Below, piece by piece: positions 16,084-24,207 of a stretch of 40,336 nt of DNA (position 1 is the first letter of the stretch; each line of letters starts with the position of its first letter). The notes under the pieces were generated by a model. It was given only the letters and a program-made list of their open reading frames with translations, was not told the origin of the DNA and searched no databases. The stretch spans positions 1-40,336 of the forward strand of contig JAZOMX010000021.1 of NCBI GenBank assembly GCA_045654245.1, written 5' to 3'. This stretch comes from UBA10677 sp045654245. Lineage in GTDB: Bacteria > Bacillota > Clostridia > Christensenellales > Pumilibacteraceae. The position numbers and the translations under genes were made by a program.

Positions 16084-16662
16084 TTACTTTCTTTTTGCTC
16101 TATAAAAAAACCACAAAAATACGAGAATTTGGAATACTAAACACACGATAAAGATAAACCAAAGATTAAAGTCTAAAAAGCACAGTAAACTCAAATATAC
16201 CGCAAGCCCCACTAGCCAAACTAACACCGAAACGGATATTGCTTGCACGAAAATCGGATACCAAACGCACGAAAAAACTATGGCGATAATCGACGCGCAA
16301 GGCAAAGCGTATATGAAAATCATCCAACTATTTTTCACTTCGAGCGACTTGCAAATCAAAAACGCCAAACACGCAACGAATATAGCCAAACAACACGACA
16401 TAGTAGTAATTAAATTGCGCTTTAGTCGAATTTTTTCTTTCTTCGGTTGCTCATTTCCGATAAGGTTATCAAGCGTTATGCCAAAATATTGCGCCACCAT
16501 AGTTAGCGTAATAATATCAGGTAATACTTCTCCTCGTTCCCACTTCGATATCGACTTATCGGAGTAATTTAATTTCTCGGCAAGTTGCGCCTGCGTTAGC
16601 CCAGCGCCTTTTCGTAAAATCGACAAATTGCGAGAAAAATTTTGTTTTATTTGCTCTTCCAT
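16084..16662 (-). CDS. XRE-family regulator with C-terminal membrane domain
   Basis: A 192-aa protein. An N-terminal Cro/CI helix-turn-helix (about 8-65: LSILRKGAGLTQAQLAEKLN, then SDKSISKWERGEVLPD) is followed by a basic linker and four hydrophobic segments (about 87-180). A membrane-tethered DNA-binding protein of this layout is common in Firmicutes; the signal sensed is unknown. No ribosome binding site precedes the ATG. TTGACA-17-TATGAT ends exactly 6 bp before it, predicting a leaderless mRNA. A perfect 11-1-11 palindrome sits just upstream of the -35 box, a likely operator shared with divergent degV. Confidence 0.9.
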   Translation of the reverse strand: MEEQIKQNFSRNLSILRKGAGLTQAQLAEKLNYSDKSISKWERGEVLPDIITLTMVAQYFGITLDNLIGNEQPKKEKIRLKRNLITTMSCCLAIFVACLAFLICKSLEVKNSWMIFIYALPCASIIAIVFSCVWYPIFVQAISVSVLVWLVGLAVYLSLLCFLDFNLWFIFIVCLVFQILVFLWFFYRAKRK

Positions 16663-16668
16663 ACTCTA

Positions 16669-16697
16669 ATCATAGCAAAAATTATCAACCGTGTCAA
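16669..16697 (-). promoter_or_regulatory. Promoter of the XRE membrane regulator, leaderless geometry
   Basis: A perfect TTGACA (16692-16697), a 17-bp spacer and TATGAT (16669-16674, with an extended TG) are followed by 6 bp and the ATG at 16662. The predicted +1 is the A of ATG. Confidence 0.8.
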
Positions 16698-16707
16698 GAA
16701 TTTTACG

Positions 16708-16730
16708 ACACTCTCACGCCGTGAGAGTGT
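16708..16730. promoter_or_regulatory. Perfect 23-bp palindromic operator
   Basis: ACACTCTCACG (16708-16718), one central base, then its exact complement CGTGAGAGTGT (16720-16730). It lies 10 bp upstream of the regulator's -35 box in the divergent region and has no T-tract, so an operator is more likely than a terminator. The XRE regulator itself is the obvious candidate ligand. Confidence 0.75.
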
Positions 16731-16753
16731 ACTGAAAATCGGTTTAGAGTGCG

Positions 16754-16768
16754 TAGAATAATATTCTA
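16754..16768. promoter_or_regulatory. Second palindrome in the XRE/degV intergenic region
   Basis: TAGAATA-A-TATTCTA is a perfect 15-bp palindrome 68 bp before the degV start and unrelated in sequence to the 23-bp palindrome. It could be an operator of another regulator or chance in AT-rich DNA. Confidence 0.4.
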
Positions 16769-16835
16769 GATGAAAATTGCTATTTTTTATTCCAAGATAG
16801 TGTACAATTATTTTGCAATAAGAAGGAGGCAATTT

Positions 16836-17693
16836 ATGAACTTTATTATTTCAACTGAAAACACTTGTGACTTATCAAATCAATACTTAACGGATAACGA
16901 AATTTCAGTAATTAAAATGTCATATTTCGTAAGTGGTGTAGAATACGGTGCTGACACTGACAACGAAATGGATATTAAGGAATTTTACAACTGTATGCGC
17001 AACGGCGAAACGGTTAGCACTTCCCTAGTTAATAAGACGCGCGCTTACGAATATTTTAGCGAACTTCTAAAAAGCGGAAAAGATATAATCCATATCGCTT
17101 TCGCATCAGCGTGTAGCGGAAGTTATGATAATTTTCTAGAGGCGTCGAAAGAACTTAACGAAAAGAACGAAAACAAAATCTTCGTAATTGATAGTAGGTG
17201 CGAGTCCGCCGGACAAGGCTTGCTCGTTAAACTAGTCTATGAATACGCAAAAACTCACGATATTCAAGAAACGATAACTTATGCAAACGCTGTTAAACGA
17301 AGAATTCAACTATTGTTCACGGTTGACGACCTAAAATACTTGGCGCGTGGCGGTAGAATTAGCAAGACTACCGCAAAGGTGGGCACGCTCCTTAACATTA
17401 AGCCTATTCTCTCCGTTGACGAGGAAGGTAAATTAACGCAAAGAATTAAAGTAATCACAAGAAAAGCCTCGCTTAACCGTCTTGTCGAAAAAACGAAAGC
17501 GAAGTTTTCGAGCGAAAGCGACTTAATTATTATAGGTCATAGCGACTGTATTGACGACGCTCAATTCGTTAAAGACCGCCTGTCTTCACTTTCGAGCCGT
17601 ATCGAAATAGAAAACATTGGTCCCGTGATAGGCGCGCATAGCGGACCTGGTACGCTTGCAATATTTTTTCTTTCGACCAACAGAGAATTCTAA
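16836..17693 (+). CDS. DegV family fatty-acid-binding protein
   Basis: About 285 aa. DegV proteins bind fatty acids and in Firmicutes serve as the FakB subunit that presents exogenous fatty acids to the kinase FakA. Seen here: N-terminal IISTENTCDLSNQYL, TSLVNKT, the loop FASACSGSYDNF, IDSRCESAGQGLL, and LKYLARGGRIS near residue 167. The frame is open further upstream, but AAGGAGG at 16823-16829 fixes the start at 16836. It is divergent from the XRE membrane regulator and ends at a bidirectional terminator. FakB function is family knowledge, not shown here. Confidence 0.93.
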   Translation: MNFIISTENTCDLSNQYLTDNEISVIKMSYFVSGVEYGADTDNEMDIKEFYNCMRNGETVSTSLVNKTRAYEYFSELLKSGKDIIHIAFASACSGSYDNFLEASKELNEKNENKIFVIDSRCESAGQGLLVKLVYEYAKTHDIQETITYANAVKRRIQLLFTVDDLKYLARGGRISKTTAKVGTLLNIKPILSVDEEGKLTQRIKVITRKASLNRLVEKTKAKFSSESDLIIIGHSDCIDDAQFVKDRLSSLSSRIEIENIGPVIGAHSGPGTLAIFFLSTNREF

Positions 17694-17708
17694 TAAAACA
17701 ATAAAGAC

Positions 17709-17746
17709 AAGAACCTCCGAGAAATTTTCGTTCTCCGGAGGTTCTT
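17709..17746. terminator. Bidirectional terminator between degV and the epimerase operon
   Basis: An 11-bp stem (AAGAACCTCCG/CGGAGGTTCTT) extends inward through AGAA/TTCT, with a short loop and U-rich flanks on both sides. It ends degV (+) and the long minus-strand operon from rarA to the epimerase. Confidence 0.85.
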
Positions 17747-17760
17747 ATATTAATTAAATT

Positions 17761-18603
17761 CTAAACGAGAAATTCATCACTAACCATATAATCGCACATC
17801 AAACGGATAAATGAAAGTTTGGCTTCCTTAATTTGCATAGGTGCGTTTCGCTCGCCAAGAATTTCCAAGTTAAACAACCCTTTATAATCCACTTCGTTTA
17901 ACGCTACCATAACTTCTTTCCAATCAACGCCATAACGAGTGCTAAAAGGCATTTGATGAGTATCGCCAAGACCGTCATTATCTACGATATGTAATGCCTG
18001 CAAAAGGTTTCCGGCTTCTAGAATAAATTCTCGGTGAGATTGCTTGTTAGGTCTATCGTGCTTGTTACAAAGGTGCAGGTGACCCGTATCTAAACAAATA
18101 GCAAGATTTTTCCCTCCCGCATCATTTATAATGCGTTTAATTTGTCGCGCCGTAGAACAAAGCGGAATACTAAACATATTTTCAATACAAATAGTAATAC
18201 CAGAGCCGTCCACGAACTCCGAAAGTTTACGAACGTAATGAGCCCATATCTCGTATCTTTCTTCGTCCGAGAGCGTTCCTCCGCCGTTAGTATGCAATAT
18301 TGCTTTCCCGATTTTGGCCTCTGCGAACAACTCCAGTTCTGGTTTCAAGCGTTCTAGCGCTAAATCGTCACAAAGTCCGCCGGCAAAACTCAAATGTCCT
18401 TGCGGTATTGCGTACCCACAACTATCGGCGCATTGCAACAAAGCCTTACCCGTCATAGCGGGATTACCTTTTTTTATCAGTTGTTCAAGATGCACGATAG
18501 AAAGTTCCCCGTGCGTAAATCCCGCTCTTGACAAACGCACAATCGCTTCTTCAACAGGCAACTCATTAAAATAATCTAACCATACCGATATCGGATACTT
18601 CAT
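17761..18603 (-). CDS. Sugar phosphate isomerase/epimerase (xylose isomerase-like TIM barrel)
   Basis: A 280-aa AP-endonuclease-2-type TIM barrel. Metal-ligand style segments are TICIENMFSIP (Glu near residue 143), LAICLDTGHLHLCNK (Asp and His), ALHIVDNDGLGDTHQMPF and FNLEILGE. Family members isomerise or epimerise keto sugars or inositol derivatives; the substrate here is unknown. It is the last gene of the operon, 57 bp downstream of glycosidase copy A with GGAGG before its ATG, suggesting that it processes the product of those enzymes. Its first 37 codons or so are duplicated at 20571-20680. Confidence 0.88.
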   Translation of the reverse strand: MKYPISVWLDYFNELPVEEAIVRLSRAGFTHGELSIVHLEQLIKKGNPAMTGKALLQCADSCGYAIPQGHLSFAGGLCDDLALERLKPELELFAEAKIGKAILHTNGGGTLSDEERYEIWAHYVRKLSEFVDGSGITICIENMFSIPLCSTARQIKRIINDAGGKNLAICLDTGHLHLCNKHDRPNKQSHREFILEAGNLLQALHIVDNDGLGDTHQMPFSTRYGVDWKEVMVALNEVDYKGLFNLEILGERNAPMQIKEAKLSFIRLMCDYMVSDEFLV

Positions 18604-20570
18604 ATTTCCTCCATAGCCTACTATCTACTACTTGACGATTTTATCACAAAAATCACGTTTTAACGAACCACGACGAAATCCTCAGCAGGAACGGTTACGC
18701 CAGATATCGTAACGGGGTTTTGCGTGTAGTTGCAAATCATTTTTGCGCCATTAGAGTAGTCAATTTGCTTTACACCCTTCTCCACTTCGTCAATTTTTAC
18801 GATAAACGCAAGTTGCAAATCCTTAATTCCTTTATACTCGTCGATTGCTTTTTTAACGTTCTTCGCGCCAGTATAAAGCAATTCGTCCGTCATAAGAGAA
18901 AAATCAACGTTACCCATCCAGTCCTTGCCGTTAGCCATAAACTTCGAGAAGAAATAGAAAGTTGGTTTTCCGCCGTAAGCGTAAAGTTCAAGACGGTCAG
19001 CCTTACTCTTTATCGGGTAATTAACTGTATGCGAACCTACGTTATAGAACACGTTTCCGTGTAAAATCATATAAGTAAACGGCACTGTTTCGTCAATGAG
19101 GTTACTATCTTGACAACCCTTTTTACCACCGTTATTGTACCCAAACGTTACGTATAGACCAAAGTCGAGTTCTTTAAGAGCGTGATAATAAGCGCCCTCG
19201 GAAGAAAATCCGCCGAAGAGTTTTTTATGTAAGCGCATAACTTCTTCGTTCTTCTTAATTCCATGGGCAGTTGACGAAGGATGTTTTTCGTCAAAGCATA
19301 CGTATGGATATAAAATACTTAGTACGTCACTATAATTTAGTCCCGTAAAACCAAGACGAGTAAAATCTTCAATGACTTTTCCGCAAGCCTCGATTTGACG
19401 GTCGGGACAAATTATGTGTGCTCTTCCACCGCCCCAACTTCCGCCAAGAACGTGGTTGCCATCTCTGTCTTTTGCCACCAAATCGGCTCTATAAATATCG
19501 GCAATCTCGTAACTGTCCATACTGTTATAGTGACAGTTTAACTTATATCCGAACGAATTTGCAAGTTTAACGGTCTTTATAAGTTCGTCCTCTCCACCAA
19601 GTCTCTCGTCAACAGGGAAAGCCTGTGGCCATCTTCCGTCGTGTCCGCCGATATTCCAACCAACTAACTGAATTTCTGCTTTTTCAACGCCCTCGTCGTG
19701 TAACGCAGTTATGAGTTCACGAACTCTCTCAAAGGTACAAGCAACGAACATTGGCGGTTCGTTTTCAGGCGTTTGAGTTTCAACGGGCGAAGGCGCAGGT
19801 TTCCAACCCATTCTTATTCTGATAATTGGCGCGTCAAGAGCGTAAGAGAATGCCTCTCTTTCCATTTTTTCCGCATTAGGAACGACTTCGCCAACGGAAA
19901 TCGCATAATTTCTAAATGCGTTTGCGCCGTCGTACCACTCGTTACCCTCGAAATTTAGTTCGGTAATAACGATATCTTCGTCGGCAATTTCACGGGTAAA
20001 ATCATAGAGAGCCTTAAAGCGATACTCATTTCCGTCATACTCTGCTCTTACTCGCCAAGCGTAGTTATGACTAATCTTATAAACTCGTAATTTTCCTTCT
20101 TTCTTTACCGCAAAAAAAGGAATAATGGGGTGATTTTCTTCCACGAAATAGTCGGTTTCACTCACCTTGCGTTTGTCAAATTTTACCATTACGTCGCCGT
20201 AGAGGTGCGTATCCATAGGGATAATAAAATATCCGTCCTCGCCAGCGTTTGCGCTCCATTCGTCTCCACTCAAGTACGCTTCACCACAAAACGAGGCGAA
20301 TTTTTCCTTTTCAAGAACGAATTTCTTTATTTCACCGTCGTTTTTTTGCGATAAAACAAATTTTTCACCATTGTTAAAAGTTAAACTGATTGCCATATAG
20401 AATCCTCCTTAGATTGTAAATATTTCTATGCGTTTATTCTTTCAAATAATCTTTGCGTATTCTTTTTTAATAAAATATGCCCCACCACCGCAACGGCGAT
20501 AGCAAGCGCGAATAATACAGACCAAGTTATAATTAAAATTACCGTTGCATTTTGAACGAGAAGCAACGCA
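18494..20570. repeat. Tandem direct duplication, copy 1 (2077 bp)
   Basis: The first of two directly repeated 2077-bp units. It holds the isomerase N-terminus (18494-18603), glycosidase copy A (18660-20396) and the permease C-terminus (20426-20570). Every landmark recurs exactly 2077 bp to the right: starts 18603/20680, stops 18660/20737, starts 20396/22473 and stops 20426/22503. The isomerase part has 2 mismatches in 110 bp against copy 2. Confidence 0.95.
18660..20396 (-). CDS. Putative glycoside hydrolase-like protein, copy A
   Basis: A 578-aa cytoplasmic-looking protein. An N-terminal beta-rich domain (about 1-190) is followed by a probable TIM barrel (about 190-480) and a small C-terminal beta domain ending in VPAEDFVVVR. 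Barrel landmarks are IIRIRMGWKPAPSPVE, IQLVGWNIGGHDGRWPQAFP, LNYSDVLS (Asp, candidate nucleophile) and FGGFSSEG (Glu, candidate acid/base). It recalls DUF5696/GH101-like uncharacterised glycosidases, but I cannot assign a family firmly. GGAGG precedes the ATG. It is a tandem paralogue of copy B, with the same length and no net indels. By eye, identity is about two-thirds overall, much higher in the barrel core than in the N- and C-terminal parts. It lies directly upstream of the isomerase. Confidence 0.75.
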   Translation of the reverse strand: MAISLTFNNGEKFVLSQKNDGEIKKFVLEKEKFASFCGEAYLSGDEWSANAGEDGYFIIPMDTHLYGDVMVKFDKRKVSETDYFVEENHPIIPFFAVKKEGKLRVYKISHNYAWRVRAEYDGNEYRFKALYDFTREIADEDIVITELNFEGNEWYDGANAFRNYAISVGEVVPNAEKMEREAFSYALDAPIIRIRMGWKPAPSPVETQTPENEPPMFVACTFERVRELITALHDEGVEKAEIQLVGWNIGGHDGRWPQAFPVDERLGGEDELIKTVKLANSFGYKLNCHYNSMDSYEIADIYRADLVAKDRDGNHVLGGSWGGGRAHIICPDRQIEACGKVIEDFTRLGFTGLNYSDVLSILYPYVCFDEKHPSSTAHGIKKNEEVMRLHKKLFGGFSSEGAYYHALKELDFGLYVTFGYNNGGKKGCQDSNLIDETVPFTYMILHGNVFYNVGSHTVNYPIKSKADRLELYAYGGKPTFYFFSKFMANGKDWMGNVDFSLMTDELLYTGAKNVKKAIDEYKGIKDLQLAFIVKIDEVEKGVKQIDYSNGAKMICNYTQNPVTISGVTVPAEDFVVVR

Positions 20571-20680
20571 ACGATAGAAAGTTCCCCGTGCGTAAATCCC
20601 GCTCTTGACAAACGCACAATCGCATCTTCAACAGGCAACTCATTAAAATAATCTAGCCATACCGATATCGGATACTTCAT
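20426..20680 (-). pseudogene. Chimeric ORF at the duplication joint: isomerase N-terminus fused in frame to permease C-terminus
   Basis: An 84-codon open frame. Residues 1-36 copy the isomerase start (MKYPISVWLDYFNELPVEDA and on to GELSIV), and the rest copies the last ~48 residues of the ABC permease (ALLLVQNATVILIITW, then LLKKNTQRLFERINA), including one membrane segment. The joint lies in ACGATAG at 20571-20577, present in both parents. The isomerase ribosome binding site (GGAGG) and ATG are intact, so a small membrane-inserting chimera could be made. I treat it as a duplication scar; a function is possible but unsupported. Confidence 0.9.
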
Positions 20681-22654
20681 ATTTCCTCCATAGTCTTCTA
20701 TCTATTACTTGACGATTTTATCACAAAAATCACATTTTAACGAACCACGACGAAATCCTCAGCAGGAACGGTTACACCCGATACCGTAACGGGAGTTTGA
20801 GTATAGTTGAAAATTAGTTTCGTTCCGCCTTCGTAGATTACTTCGCTCACTCCGCAAGTATGCTTTTTCACCGAAACGATAAACTTGGTTTGTAGGTCGG
20901 CAATAGGCAAATATTCGTCCATAGCCGTTTTTATTGCCGTTACGCTTTCCATTATTTCTTGCTTATCGTCGAGGCGTAAATCGATATTACCCATCCAATT
21001 TTTTCCGTCCGCCTTAAACTTTGAGTAGCAGTAGAAAGTCGGCTTACCACCGTTTGCAAAAAGTTCTAGTCTTGCCTTTTTCTCTTTTATAGGATAGTTT
21101 ACGGTGGTCGTGTTCGTATTATAAAGAACGCATCCGTGCAAAATCATATACGAGAAAGATACATACTCGTCAATTAGGTTGCTGTTTCGACAGCCGTCGA
21201 TACCCGGGTAGGCATCACAAAAAGTCGAATACAAACCAAAATCGAGTTCTTTTAGCGAGTGATAGTAAGTTCCCTCGGACGAAAAACCACCAAAGAATTT
21301 TTTATGTAAACGCATTGTTTCTTCGTTTCTTGCAATTCCTTGCGCAGTAGAACAAGGGTGTTGTTTATCGAAACAAACGGTTGGGTAAACTACGCTCAAA
21401 ACATCACTATAGTTTAGTCCCTTAAAACCTAGGCGCGAGATATCCTCAATAACGCCACCGCAAGCCTCTATTTGTCGGTCGGGACAAATAACATGCGCTC
21501 TACCGCCTCCCCAACAACCACCAAGGATATGGTTTCCGTTTCTGTCTTTCGCAACGAGGTCAGGGCGATATATGTCGGCTATTTCATAACTGTCCGTGCT
21601 ATTGTAGTGGCAATTAATCTCATAACCAAGCGAACTTACGAATTCTATCGTCTTTTTTAGTTCGTCCTCGCCACCAACTCGCTCGTCAATAGGGAAAGCC
21701 TGTGGCCATCTTCCGTCGTGTCCGCCTATATTCCAACCAACTAACTGTATTTCAGCCTTTTGTAGTCCGCTCTCTTTTAGCGCAAGAGCAAACTCTCTTA
21801 CCCTTTCGAAAGTGCAAGCAACGAACATTGGCGGTTCGTTTTCGAGAGTTTGGCTCTCAACGGGTGACGGAGCAGGTTTCCAACCCATTCTAATTCTAAT
21901 AATCGGTGCTTCTATTGCGTACGAGAAAACGGCACGGTCAAGTTTAGATGCGTTGGGCACGATTTCCCCTATCGAGATTGCGTAATCTCTAAAGATGTTC
22001 GCTAGAACACACCAATCCGTACCATCTGCCTCAAACTCAACGATTTCGATATCTCTATCAATAATCTCGTCGTCTAGATTGTATAAAAGCGAGAACATAT
22101 ATTGTCCGTCTTTATACTCCGCTCTTATTTTCCAACCGTAAGTATGGTTTATCTTATACAAACGGGATTTTCCATTTTTGCAAATAACGAAAAACGGAAC
22201 TAGCGGACAACACTCTTCTATAAAGTAATTAAATTGATGGTTTTGTCTTTCCTTAAAGTCGATTTTTACATCACCTACTAGATGCGTATCCATAGGCACA
22301 ATAAAATATCCATCGTCGCTAACGCTTGCTTTCCAAAGATCAGAAGTCAATACTGCGCTTCCTCGCTCATTACAAAACGCATCTTTTGATAGCACGAATT
22401 TTTTAACGCCGTTTTCATTTTTTTGCGATAAAACAAATTTTCTTCCATCATTACAAGTTAAACTGATTGACATATAAAGACCTCCTTAGATTGCAAATAT
22501 TTCTATGTGTTTATTCTTTCAAATAATCTTTGCGTATTCTTTTTTAATAAAATATGCCCCACCACCGCAACGGCGATAGCAAGCGCAAATAGCACCAACC
22601 AAGTTATAATCAAAATTACCGTTGCATTTTGAACGAGAAGTAACGCAACGATAG
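20571..22654. repeat. Tandem direct duplication, copy 2 (2077 bp plus 7-bp terminal homology)
   Basis: The second unit holds an isomerase N-terminal fragment (20571-20680), glycosidase copy B (20737-22473) and the genuine permease C-terminus (22503-22654). ACGATAG occurs at 18494, 20571 and 22648, spaced exactly 2077 bp. The permease-tail segments differ at 8 of 152 positions between copies. Confidence 0.95.
20737..22473 (-). CDS. Putative glycoside hydrolase-like protein, copy B
   Basis: A 578-aa paralogue of copy A with the same domain layout. Conserved landmarks are IIRIRMGWKPAPSPVE, IQLVGWNIGGHDGRWPQAFP, LNYSDVLS, FGGFSSEG and the terminal VPAEDFVVVR, so both candidate catalytic carboxylates are kept in both copies. 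It differs most in the N-terminal domain, in the loop YSTFCDAYPGIDG, and in residues about 480-560, which may alter substrate range. GGAGG precedes the ATG, 29 bp after the permease stop. The position behind an ABC ATPase/permease pair suggests linked expression, but not necessarily linked function. Family assignment (DUF5696/GH101-like) is tentative. Confidence 0.75.
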   Translation of the reverse strand: MSISLTCNDGRKFVLSQKNENGVKKFVLSKDAFCNERGSAVLTSDLWKASVSDDGYFIVPMDTHLVGDVKIDFKERQNHQFNYFIEECCPLVPFFVICKNGKSRLYKINHTYGWKIRAEYKDGQYMFSLLYNLDDEIIDRDIEIVEFEADGTDWCVLANIFRDYAISIGEIVPNASKLDRAVFSYAIEAPIIRIRMGWKPAPSPVESQTLENEPPMFVACTFERVREFALALKESGLQKAEIQLVGWNIGGHDGRWPQAFPIDERVGGEDELKKTIEFVSSLGYEINCHYNSTDSYEIADIYRPDLVAKDRNGNHILGGCWGGGRAHVICPDRQIEACGGVIEDISRLGFKGLNYSDVLSVVYPTVCFDKQHPCSTAQGIARNEETMRLHKKFFGGFSSEGTYYHSLKELDFGLYSTFCDAYPGIDGCRNSNLIDEYVSFSYMILHGCVLYNTNTTTVNYPIKEKKARLELFANGGKPTFYCYSKFKADGKNWMGNIDLRLDDKQEIMESVTAIKTAMDEYLPIADLQTKFIVSVKKHTCGVSEVIYEGGTKLIFNYTQTPVTVSGVTVPAEDFVVVR

Positions 22655-24206
22655 GTATTGCAATCGCAAGGACGAATACCGCCATATTTATAAACATTGG
22701 TATAATTGAATTCTTGTTATTTTTAACCGCTTCGTTATGCGTTACCCAGTCGAGTTTTGGCTTTGACAAATCCATAAGCACGCATAGACAGTTATATCCG
22801 TAATTATATATAAGCAAAAACACTAGTCCAAGCGATAAGTTTAGATAATCTTTCGTTGCAAATAGCGACGCTACCGTACCCAAAACAACGGTGAGCGACG
22901 AAATAATAACGTAGAGGGTAAGTTTTGCGTTTACTTGCGTTTTGTATGGCACGGGAATCATTTTCGCAAAGTAGAAATTCTTTCCCTCTCTCGTAATGCA
23001 AGTTGACGCACCCGAATTAGTACTTACTCCAAGCATACCCGTAAAACCTATAAGCGTAAAGGTCGTGATAAGTTCCATTCTTGACATAACCTCGGCAGTT
23101 ACATACCCCTCGCCTAACCCCTCAAGCGTACTAACGCTAAAAGTCGAGCCCATAAAGACTACGATAATCGGTACTAACACTATTCCAGCCAAGCACTGAA
23201 AAGCAAATGCGTGAGTGCGGAAAAGTTCTCTCCACTCTTTAAATAGTAACGCCTTAAACGCGCTACCAGCCTGCTTGAACTTCACTTTTTCACTCGTCTT
23301 TTTCGCTCCGCTCTCAAGCACGCTTCTCGCTCCACGCTTATAAACTGCGGAAGAAATAAAAACGGCAAGAGCAAATAAAACTACCGCAGACACAACGAAT
23401 ATTAGCAAGTTAACGCTTACGGCTACGGAAATGGAAAAACTGCCGAACATAGTGCTGTTCGACAACACCGCTACCCTAGAAATTGCCAAAAGCGGGAATA
23501 AAGCGCTTGCTACCGAAGTAAAGTTCTTAATAAATCCAGAAACGAGTTGTTCCACCTGTTCAGGCTCAACTTCGCCCGTAAAATTCAATTTCGATATAAA
23601 GAAATAGTACGCCGAGAATACTCCGCCGAAAAGCAAAATAAGTATTATCGAAGTCATAGAACCTTTGTTCTTAAAGTAACTTACTACGTACATTAGCGGT
23701 ATCGCTATTATTGCTACTAATACCATAGGTATCGCAGGGACGGTTACTACCGAAAATAGCGTTACTATATAAAATAAAGGCGAGAGCGACAGCGTTATTC
23801 CTATCGTGAGCATACACGGAATTAGAATAAGCGTGCTTACTATTATTTCAGTTATATAAACTACCGTAAGTTTCGCCATAAAGACCGTGGACGGTTTTAT
23901 GGGAAGCGCTAGCATAAACTCGGTATCCTTTGAAAAATATAGGTAATTTATCATTGGAATTAAGCCGAATATTATTACCGCTATACAGCCAACGAACAAA
24001 ATTAGAGTTATGAATTCGGGCAAAAGTCCTAGCATTTGCATTGACACCGAAAGCATTGCCACGCTACTGCATACAGCGTAAACTATAAAGCCAAACGCTA
24101 TTAGTATGATGCCATAAGCAAGCCAAAGCCACTTCGAGCCCTTATCGTCGCCTCTTTTGAACATATACTTAAAGAGGAACTTAAAAAGCGAGAAATATTC
24201 TTTCAT
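22503..24206 (-). CDS. ABC transporter permease (large integral membrane subunit)
   Basis: A 567-aa protein with roughly a dozen hydrophobic segments and no nucleotide-binding motif, e.g. WLWLAYGIILIAFGFIVYAV near residue 26. It overlaps nothing but starts 2 bp before the ATPase stop region, with GGAGAA ahead of its ATG, so the two form an ABC pair. The size and the FLGLLPMI-type N-terminal layout fit ABC-2-like exporters of Clostridia with unknown cargo. Its last 50 or so codons are duplicated at 20426-20577, where they form half of the chimeric ORF. Confidence 0.85.
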   Translation of the reverse strand: MKEYFSLFKFLFKYMFKRGDDKGSKWLWLAYGIILIAFGFIVYAVCSSVAMLSVSMQMLGLLPEFITLILFVGCIAVIIFGLIPMINYLYFSKDTEFMLALPIKPSTVFMAKLTVVYITEIIVSTLILIPCMLTIGITLSLSPLFYIVTLFSVVTVPAIPMVLVAIIAIPLMYVVSYFKNKGSMTSIILILLFGGVFSAYYFFISKLNFTGEVEPEQVEQLVSGFIKNFTSVASALFPLLAISRVAVLSNSTMFGSFSISVAVSVNLLIFVVSAVVLFALAVFISSAVYKRGARSVLESGAKKTSEKVKFKQAGSAFKALLFKEWRELFRTHAFAFQCLAGIVLVPIIVVFMGSTFSVSTLEGLGEGYVTAEVMSRMELITTFTLIGFTGMLGVSTNSGASTCITREGKNFYFAKMIPVPYKTQVNAKLTLYVIISSLTVVLGTVASLFATKDYLNLSLGLVFLLIYNYGYNCLCVLMDLSKPKLDWVTHNEAVKNNKNSIIPMFINMAVFVLAIAIPIVALLLVQNATVILIITWLVLFALAIAVAVVGHILLKKNTQRLFERINT

Positions 24207-24207
24207 A

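Noticed and set aside
18494..22654. Insertion sequence or transposon as the cause of the duplication
   Set aside because: No transposase, terminal inverted repeats or target-site duplication; the joint is explained by 7 bp of shared sequence inside two genes.
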